The translations under genes were made by a program, and so were the position numbers. 45,196 nucleotides of DNA from Clostridia bacterium (GTDB lineage Bacteria > Bacillota > Clostridia > Oscillospirales > CAG-272): positions 1 to 45,196 of the forward strand of contig JAFYBN010000003.1 of NCBI GenBank assembly GCA_017540175.1. The letters run 5' to 3'. The notes beneath the pieces are model-generated. The model saw nothing but the letters and a program-made list of their open reading frames with translations, had not been told where the DNA came from and made no database searches. Positions 33,367 through 39,311 of the stretch are shown one piece after another (position 1 is the first letter of the stretch; every line of letters starts with the position of its first letter).

Positions 33367-33594
33367 TCATTTGATCTGCCTGTTTTGGCGGTACCGCTCC
33401 ATATATTCCATATTGATTTCCCGGATCTCGCGCTTTCCGTCGATATAGTCCCGATAGATGTCCCAGGGATTGCCGCCGCCGAGCCAGCAGGACGAGCAAT
33501 TCTCGCATCCCCCTGTACCTGTGCAGTCGAGAGCGGATCTGATGATCTCTTCCCTCTCTTCCCGCGTTGTGTCCTTGATCAGAATGGATTTCAT
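33367..33594 (-). CDS. Small Cys-rich conserved protein
   Basis: 75 residues: MKSILIKDTTREEREEIIRSAL, then a Cys cluster CTGTGGCENCSSC, then NPWDIYRDYIDGKREIREIN. I have the impression of related small proteins in other Clostridia with the same order (K-D-T-T-x-x-E-R, Cys cluster, Y-x-x-Y-I-D-G-x-x-E-I-x-E-I-N), but I know no name or function. The four Cys could bind a metal or Fe-S cluster. It has its own terminator downstream. The upstream RBS (CGGAG) is modest. Confidence 0.7.
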   Translation of the reverse strand: MKSILIKDTTREEREEIIRSALDCTGTGGCENCSSCWLGGGNPWDIYRDYIDGKREIREINMEYMERYRQNRQIK

Positions 33595-33764
33595 TTCGTT
33601 CGGGCTCCGTTCGTGTTTCCGCCGGACGTGCCGACGGGATCGTTTTTCTTATTATAGCATATCCCCGAAGGACATGCAATCATGCGGATCCCCAAAAACT
33701 TCCCCCGGCGCGGATTCCCGCACGGCCGGGGAATGAAAAATTTCGGCGTCCGCTCCGCGCATAC

Positions 33765-33822
33765 TTGACAGGGACGCGGTTTTCCTGTATAATATACGCA
33801 TTAAACCTATTTGAATAGTAGG
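33765..33822 (+). promoter_or_regulatory. Consensus promoter of ridA with an operator-like dyad at the start site
   Basis: TTGACA (33765-33770), 17 bases, TATAAT (33788-33793). Just downstream, cctatttgaatagtagg (33806-33822) is a dyad around position +10, well placed for a repressor. The motif vaguely recalls Rrf2-type sites; the regulator is not identifiable. Confidence 0.75.
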
Positions 33823-33906
33823 CAAGTCGGTAAATTACATTTTCATTTCTCACGATTTTCCCGCACGGAGGGTGCGATCCGCGGCCCGCCGACGGCACGC
33901 GCACGA

Positions 33907-33954
33907 TGCGCGGCGCACGGCGCACTGTGCGCGGCGCACGGCGCACCGTGCGCG
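33907..33954. repeat. 21-bp GC-rich tandem repeat in the ridA leader
   Basis: tgcgcggcgcacggcgcac plus two bases occurs at 33907 and 33928 and begins a third time at 33949. It can form strong hairpins (gcgc-rich). It lies in the leader of about 260 nt between the promoter and ridA; the rest of 33595-34062 holds no gene. Confidence 0.8.
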
Positions 33955-34062
33955 TGTGATCGGAGACGACGGGATCACGGTCCAGCCGCTTCCCTCGAAG
34001 AGATGGGACCGGCCCTTCTTTCGCGGGCGGGTCCGGCCGAAGAATCATAAGGAGGATACAAA

Positions 34063-34446
34063 ATGAAAACGATTGAAACCAAAAAAGCGCCCGCGGCGAT
34101 TGGTCCCTATTCGCAGGCGATCGTCACAGGCGGACTGGTCTATACGTCCGGTCAGATACCGATCGATCCGGCCACGGGTCTGATCGAAGCCTCCGGGATC
34201 GAAGAACAGACAAAACAGGTCATCGCGAATCTCGCGGCGGTGCTTGCCGCGGCGAACAGCTCGCTTGACCGCGTCGTCAAGACGACGTGTTTTCTCAAGA
34301 ATATCAGCGATTTCGCCGCATTCAACGCGATCTACGCGCAATACTTCACGGGCAGACCGGCAAGAAGCTGCGTGGAGGTCTGTGCTCTTCCGAAAGACGC
34401 GTTGGTCGAGATCGAGGTCGTCGCGGAAGCGGCGGAAGCGGAATGA
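34063..34446 (+). CDS. ridA: RidA family enamine/imine deaminase
   Basis: 127 residues, the usual size. AAIGPYSQAIVTGGLVYTSGQIPIDP and NLAAVLAAANSSLDRVVKTTCFL, then RSCVEVCALPKDALVEIEVVA match the RidA family, including the catalytic Arg in RSCVEV and the terminal E-I-E-x-V-A. RidA hydrolyses reactive 2-aminoacrylate and other enamines made by PLP enzymes. AAGGAGG precedes the ATG at good spacing. It is transcribed from the consensus promoter at 33765 and followed by tcdA after 57 bp. Confidence 0.95.
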   Translation: MKTIETKKAPAAIGPYSQAIVTGGLVYTSGQIPIDPATGLIEASGIEEQTKQVIANLAAVLAAANSSLDRVVKTTCFLKNISDFAAFNAIYAQYFTGRPARSCVEVCALPKDALVEIEVVAEAAEAE

Positions 34447-34503
34447 AACAAGGGGCCCCCGGCCGGATCAAAAAAATGTCTGCCGGGGCGAAGGATAAGG
34501 GAT

Positions 34504-35286
34504 ATGCTGAACCAATTTTCAAGAACACAGTTGATCTACGGCGCACAGACGATGGAGGCTCTGGCGTCCTCCCGTGTCGCCGTTTTCGGGATCGGCGGCG
34601 TCGGCGGATACGTCGTCGAAGCCCTTGCCCGGTCCGGGATCGGGGCGCTCGATCTGATCGACGACGACCGGGTCTGCCTGACGAACCTCAACCGGCAGAT
34701 CCTCGCCACGAGAAAAACGGTCGGACGGTACAAAGTGGACGCGGCTGAGGAGAGGATCCGGGAAATCAACCCCGCCTGCGAGGTCCGGACCTACAAGACC
34801 TTTTTCCTCCCCCAAACACAGGATCAGTTTGATTTTCGGGAGTACGACTACGTCGTCGACGCGATCGATACGATCTCGGGAAAGCTCGCGATCGTCGTGA
34901 AAGCAAAGGAAGCGGCGGTTCCGGTCATCTCCTCCATGGGGGCGGGAAACAAGGTGAACGCTTCGCTGTTCGAGGTCGCCGACATTTACGAAACCTCCGT
35001 CTGCCCGCTCGCGCGCGTGATGCGGATCGAATGCAGGAAGCGGGGCATCGACTCGCTGAAAGTGGTTTACTCGAAGGAAAAGCCGAAGAAACCGCTTGAG
35101 GATATGTCCATCAGCTGCCGTCAGCACTGCATCTGTCCTCCGGGAACCGCCAGAAAGTGTACCCAGCGCAGGGATATCCCGGGATCGACGGCGTTCGTTC
35201 CTTCCGTTGCCGGATTGATCATCGCGGGGGAGGTCGTGAACGATCTTGCGGGAAGAACGGCGGGCGCCTTCCACTCCGCTCTGTAA
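34504..35286 (+). CDS. tcdA: tRNA threonylcarbamoyladenosine dehydratase
   Basis: 260 residues of the ThiF/E1-like superfamily. FSRTQLIYGAQTMEALASSRV and GIGGVGGYVVEALARSGIG (nucleotide-binding Gly motif), LIDDDRVCLTNLNRQILA, and the late FVPSVAGLIIAGEVVNDL match TcdA (CsdL/YgdL). It makes cyclic t6A at position 37 of ANN-decoding tRNAs using ATP. Cys in SVCPLARVMR and CICPPG are seen; the latter lies near the C-terminal region. RBS AAGGATAAGGG stands before the ATG. Confidence 0.93.
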   Translation: MLNQFSRTQLIYGAQTMEALASSRVAVFGIGGVGGYVVEALARSGIGALDLIDDDRVCLTNLNRQILATRKTVGRYKVDAAEERIREINPACEVRTYKTFFLPQTQDQFDFREYDYVVDAIDTISGKLAIVVKAKEAAVPVISSMGAGNKVNASLFEVADIYETSVCPLARVMRIECRKRGIDSLKVVYSKEKPKKPLEDMSISCRQHCICPPGTARKCTQRRDIPGSTAFVPSVAGLIIAGEVVNDLAGRTAGAFHSAL

Positions 35287-35410
35287 AAACGAGCCTGTCC
35301 GCCCGCATCTTCCAAAGTGCGTTCCATGAAACGGAAAATCCCGCGGCATCCGTTTCATTCTCATAGGATTTCCGTCAGATTTTGCCGCCGCCGCACGGCG
35401 CAGGTTTTTT

Positions 35411-36226
35411 ATGGCATTCAGAAAAGGGGCACCGCCCGGCTTTCACGTCGAGATCATTCCGCCGAAGCAGGATTCGGGGAAACTGGAAGAAGACCTCGAG
35501 CTGTTCGCGTCCAAATTCGAGCGGGTGATGGAAAGCGGATTCACCGCTTCGCTCACCGACAACGCAATGGGGCTTCTCGCGTTTCAGGGGCACGAGTGCA
35601 TCACGGAGCTCGGGCTCCGCGCGCGCCCGGATCAGGTTTTGATCCATCTCAACACCTTCCACACGAAACAAAACCTCGACGACATCCTCGATTCCTGCGA
35701 AAAGCTGGGGATCACTTCGATCCTCGCGATCAGCGGGGACGGCTCCCCCAGACTCCCGAAGCTGAGACCCGCCGACGTGGAGGCGGAAGGAACAGCCTCA
35801 GTCACCTCCGTGGAGTTGACGCGGTACATCCGAAAGCATTACCCGTCCTTCGAGGTCGGCGTTGCCTTCAACCCCTACGAACCGGTGACGCACGAATTTG
35901 AAAAGCTGAAACGAAAGCTCGACGCGGGGGCTTCCTTCGTCATCACGCAGCCGATCATCGAACAAAACGCCGTGGTGGACCGGCTGCTCGCGGAACATCC
36001 CGCCCTGCCGGTGACCGTTGAGGCATGGATGTCGAAAAGGCTGTTTTTGCTTTCGGACGTCGTGGGCTATCCCATCCCGGAGGACGCGGCTTTTGATCCA
36101 ATCGGGACGCTCACGGAGCTCATCGGACTGTACCCGGGGTGCGGTTTCTATCTCTCCCTCCTCGGCTTCAAGACGCAGTACCCGACGATCGAGGAAATGG
36201 CGGCGGAGAGGAGGGACAGCAAATGA
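35411..36226 (+). CDS. metF: Methylenetetrahydrofolate reductase
   Basis: 271 residues. HVEIIPPKQDSGKLEEDLELF carries the catalytic Glu of the first strand; FTASLTDNAMG, then ILAISGDGSPR (FAD-binding region), VGVAFNPYEPVTHEFEKLKRKLDAGASFVITQP (the A-x-F/Q-P-T-Q-P-like late block) fit the MTHFR TIM barrel. It reduces methylene-THF to methyl-THF or works in reverse. It is translationally coupled to etfB by an ATGA overlap and followed by etfA and a methyl-corrinoid:THF methyltransferase, so its electrons probably pass through the Etf. No MetV or RnfC-like partner is in the window. RBS is weak (GCGCAGG). Confidence 0.9.
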   Translation: MAFRKGAPPGFHVEIIPPKQDSGKLEEDLELFASKFERVMESGFTASLTDNAMGLLAFQGHECITELGLRARPDQVLIHLNTFHTKQNLDDILDSCEKLGITSILAISGDGSPRLPKLRPADVEAEGTASVTSVELTRYIRKHYPSFEVGVAFNPYEPVTHEFEKLKRKLDAGASFVITQPIIEQNAVVDRLLAEHPALPVTVEAWMSKRLFLLSDVVGYPIPEDAAFDPIGTLTELIGLYPGCGFYLSLLGFKTQYPTIEEMAAERRDSK

Positions 36227-37029
36227 AAATCCTGGTTTGTGTCAAGCAGGTCCCCGCGACGACCGACGCGAAGATCGATCCCGAAACGAAGCGGATCATC
36301 CGGGAGGGGACGAAATCGGTCCTCAACCCCTTCGATTTGTATGCGATCGAGGAAGCGATCCGCCTCCGCGAAAAGGTCGGCGGCGAGGTATGCGTGCTGT
36401 CGATGGGGCCGGAGAGCGCGAAAAACGTCCTGATCGAGGCGCTGTCCATGGGGGCGGACCGGGCGTTCCTGCTGTGCGGAAGAGAGTTTGCCGGCTCCGA
36501 CACGTGGGCGACGAGCTATGCCCTCTCTAAGGCCGTCGAGACTGTCGGCGGGGTCGACCTCATCCTCTGCGGCAAACAGGCCGTCGACGGGGACACCGCG
36601 CAGGTAGGCCCCGGCATCGCGGCGAAGCTCGAGATCATGCAGGCGGCAAACGTCTCGAAGGTGGAGGAGATCACCGCGGACGCCGTCACGGTTTCCCGCA
36701 TGAACGAGAACGGATTTGACGTGCTGCGTCTGAAGCTGCCCGCCCTGCTCACCGTACTGAAGGACATCAACGAGCCGCGCGTCCCCACCTTGAATAACGC
36801 GCGGAAGGCGAGAACGGCACAAATCACGGTCTGGGGCCCCAAGGATATCGGAGCGGACCCGGAGTTCATCGGTCTGAACGCGTCCCCCACGCGCGTCGTG
36901 AAGACGGAACCTCCCGCCGTGCGGAACACCGTCACCGTGAAGATCGGGGGAGAGCCCGCGGACGCGGCGAAAGCGCTCGTCGGCGAGATGATCGCCCGCG
37001 GGCTGCTCTCTAAGGAGGGGACGGAATGA
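36223..37029 (+). CDS. etfB: Electron transfer flavoprotein beta subunit
   Basis: 268 residues. MKILVCVKQVPATTDAKIDP is the EtfB start; NPFDLYAIEEAIRLRE and LCGKQAVDGDTAQVGPGIAAKL follow. The DGDTAQVGP motif (residues 122-130) is, in my knowledge of the family, the form found in bifurcating Etfs such as those of Clostridia, whereas non-bifurcating AMP-type Etfs have a D-D-D-x-N-Q-T form. LKDINEPRVPTLNNARKA is the later conserved loop. Start ATG 36223 follows GAGAGGAGG and overlaps the metF stop. It should dimerise with EtfA and accept or bifurcate electrons. Confidence 0.93.
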   Translation: MKILVCVKQVPATTDAKIDPETKRIIREGTKSVLNPFDLYAIEEAIRLREKVGGEVCVLSMGPESAKNVLIEALSMGADRAFLLCGREFAGSDTWATSYALSKAVETVGGVDLILCGKQAVDGDTAQVGPGIAAKLEIMQAANVSKVEEITADAVTVSRMNENGFDVLRLKLPALLTVLKDINEPRVPTLNNARKARTAQITVWGPKDIGADPEFIGLNASPTRVVKTEPPAVRNTVTVKIGGEPADAAKALVGEMIARGLLSKEGTE

Positions 37030-38051
37030 AAGTATTTGACGAACTGGACAGAAAGACATACAAGAACGTCTGGACGATTTCGGAATGCGCGGGCGGCGAG
37101 ATTCATCCGGTCTCCTATGAACTGCTCGGCACCGCGCGCAGGCTCGCCGCGGAGAGAGGCGGCGAGGTCTGGACGGTCGCGCTCGGGCGGGGGATCGGCA
37201 CGCAGCTCGAATCGCTGTTTGCCTACGGCGCGGACAAGATCATCGCCGTGGACGACGAGCGGCTCCGGGCGTTCAACGACGAGCTCGAATGCCATATCCT
37301 CGAGAGGCTCGTGGAGAAATACCGCCCCGAGATCATCCTCTGCGCCGCCACAAGCCGCGGACGTGCACTCATCCCCCGCCTTGCGGGCAAGATCCGCGCG
37401 GGACTGACCGCGGACTGCACGGGACTCGCGATCGACCCGGAAAACGGCGATCTGCTCCAGACCCGTCCCGCGTTCGGCGGCAACATCATGGCGACCATCC
37501 GCAGCGGGGAATACCGGCCTCAGATGGCGACGGTGCGGCCGCGCGTGATGCCGATGCCCGAGCCGGAGCCGGGGCGGACCGGAGAAATCCTCCGCGAGAG
37601 CGTGAGACCGGAGGACACGCTGAACATCAAGGAGATCCTCGGGACAATCGAGCGGCATGAGCCTACGGTCAATCTCACCGACGCCCGGATTATCGTCGCC
37701 GGGGGCCGCGCCATGAAGGGACCGGAGGGATTTAGGCTGCTCGAGGCGTTCGCAAACCGGATCGGAGGGGCGGTCGGGGCAAGCCGCGCCGCGGTCGACA
37801 ACGGCTGGATCGCGTATCCGCATCAGATCGGTCAGACCGGCGCGACGGTGCAGACGGACGTGTACATCGCCTGCGGGATCTCGGGCCAGATCCAGCACCT
37901 GATCGGCATGCAGTCCTGCAAGACGATCATCGCCGTCGACGTCGACGACACGACGCCCATGATGAAGCTCGCCGATATCGCCGTGAAGGGCGATCTCTTC
38001 GAGATCATCCCCGCGGTCATGAAGGAACTGGACGAAAGAAACCGCGCATAA
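37026..38051 (+). CDS. etfA: Electron transfer flavoprotein alpha subunit
   Basis: 341 residues. N-terminal Etf domain (about 1-190), then the FAD-binding domain: ARIIVAGGRAMKGPEGF, IGGAVGASRAAVDNGWI, HQIGQTGATVQTDVYIACGISGQIQHLIGM. The usual I-N-K-D-x-x-A-P-I-F near the end is replaced by VDVDDTTPMMKLADIAVKGD. There is no N-terminal ferredoxin-like [4Fe-4S] domain. ATG 37026 overlaps the etfB stop (ATGA). Partner of EtfB; physiological acceptor not shown, and no acyl-CoA dehydrogenase is adjacent, which leaves the MTHFR as the obvious partner. Confidence 0.93.
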   Translation: MKVFDELDRKTYKNVWTISECAGGEIHPVSYELLGTARRLAAERGGEVWTVALGRGIGTQLESLFAYGADKIIAVDDERLRAFNDELECHILERLVEKYRPEIILCAATSRGRALIPRLAGKIRAGLTADCTGLAIDPENGDLLQTRPAFGGNIMATIRSGEYRPQMATVRPRVMPMPEPEPGRTGEILRESVRPEDTLNIKEILGTIERHEPTVNLTDARIIVAGGRAMKGPEGFRLLEAFANRIGGAVGASRAAVDNGWIAYPHQIGQTGATVQTDVYIACGISGQIQHLIGMQSCKTIIAVDVDDTTPMMKLADIAVKGDLFEIIPAVMKELDERNRA

Positions 38052-38109
38052 GCGCGCCTGCCGACAGTTTTCACTATTTATCAAATGAATTCTAAACAAG
38101 GAGTTTGCC

Positions 38110-38916
38110 ATGCTGATCATCGGAGAAAAACTGAACGGAGCCATCAAATCCGTGGCTGAGGCGATCCGGAACCGGGACGGGGCGTTCATTCGCGATCTGG
38201 CCTCGCGCCAGCTCGACAGCCGGGCGGATTATCTCGATGTCTGTTCCGGGGTGCCGGAGGGGGACGCGGACGTACTCAAGTGGATGATCGAGCTCATTCA
38301 AAACGATCACCCCGACGTGCGCTTCAGCCTCGACAGCCCGAACCCCGACACCATCCTCACGTGCATTCCCCTCTGCAAGAATCCGGGCATCATCAATTCG
38401 GTCTCCCTCGAAGGGGACAAGATCGCAAAGATCCTCCCGGCGGTCAGCGGAGAGGAGGGCTGGAAGATCATCGCGCTCCTGCTCGACGAGAGCGGCATGC
38501 CGGAGACGGTGGAGAAGCGGATGGAGAGCTTTCACAGGATCGTGAAGAAGGCGGCGGAATACGGCGTCTCCATGGATCGGTTGTATTTTGATCCCCTGGT
38601 GTTTACGGTTGCCACCTCGCCCGACAGCTTTCTGAATTTCATCGGCGCGTCCCGGAAAATCCGGGAGGAATACCCGGCTGCCCACATCATCAGCGGGCTC
38701 TCCAACATCTCCCATGGGCTCCCGAGCCGGAAGACGCTGAACCACGCGTTCCTGATCGGCGCGATGATGAACGGCATGGACAGCGCGATCATGGATCCCT
38801 TGAACCGCGACATGCTCGGCGGTGTCTATGCCGCGGAGGCGCTGCTCGGGATCGACGAATACTGCATCGAATACCTCTCCGCGTACCGGGAGGACCTCTT
38901 CGGGGTACAGAAATAA
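38110..38916 (+). CDS. Pterin-dependent methyltransferase (methyl-corrinoid:tetrahydrofolate type, MtgA/AcsE-like)
   Basis: 268 residues, a dihydropteroate-synthase-like barrel. MLIIGEKLNGAIKSVAEAI, then ADYLDVCSGVPEGD, FSLDSPNPDTI, INSVSLEGDKI, and IISGLSNISHGLPSRKTLNHAFL with MNGMDSAIMDPLNRDM. These match AcsE and, more closely, the MtgA-type enzymes that transfer methyl groups between a corrinoid protein and THF in quaternary-amine or methoxy demethylation. AAGGAG precedes the ATG; a terminator follows. The corrinoid protein and the primary methyltransferase are not in the window. With metF-etfBA it makes a methyl-branch module. Confidence 0.88.
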   Translation: MLIIGEKLNGAIKSVAEAIRNRDGAFIRDLASRQLDSRADYLDVCSGVPEGDADVLKWMIELIQNDHPDVRFSLDSPNPDTILTCIPLCKNPGIINSVSLEGDKIAKILPAVSGEEGWKIIALLLDESGMPETVEKRMESFHRIVKKAAEYGVSMDRLYFDPLVFTVATSPDSFLNFIGASRKIREEYPAAHIISGLSNISHGLPSRKTLNHAFLIGAMMNGMDSAIMDPLNRDMLGGVYAAEALLGIDEYCIEYLSAYREDLFGVQK

Positions 38917-38933
38917 TCCTGACAAGCCAAACC

Positions 38934-38976
38934 AAAACGCCGTGATTGTTCCCGCCCGGGCATCACGGCGTTTTTC
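38934..38976 (+). terminator. Rho-independent terminator of the metF-etfBA-methyltransferase unit
   Basis: aaaacgccgtgat pairs with atcacggcgtttt around a 15-base loop, followed by ttttt. Confidence 0.9.
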
Positions 38977-39168
38977 TGCGTTCCGCACCGGTGTTCGCGC
39001 CGCGGAGACTTTTTTTAGAAGATCGTATCCCCGCGGCGGCTGCGCGTGACATATGCCACGACGAAAGCTTTGCGCTTTCCCGCGATCCCGTCCGCCTTGC
39101 TCCTCCCCTCTTCTCCGGCGGGGGAGTCCTGTTCCCGTCCATGTTTTTTTCTTTTTTGACCGATGTTC

Positions 39169-39197
39169 TTGACTGTTCCGACGTTTCCCGTTATAAT
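39169..39197 (+). promoter_or_regulatory. Sigma-A promoter of the alginate-lyase-like gene
   Basis: TTGACT (39169-39174), 17 bases, TATAAT (39192-39197). About 110 bases before ATG 39312. The rest of 38977-39311 holds nothing else I can name. Confidence 0.75.
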
Positions 39198-39311
39198 TCA
39201 TTTCGGAATCTTCCGTCAACGAACATTTTTTCGCAAAATGCGGAAAACGCGCCCGCGGCCGCGGAAGAACGTCACGCCGAACGCATCGGGTGGGGAAAGG
39301 ATGGGCTCATC

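Noticed and set aside
33907-33954. Second CRISPR-like repeat
   Set aside because: Two and a fraction 21-bp units without spacers.
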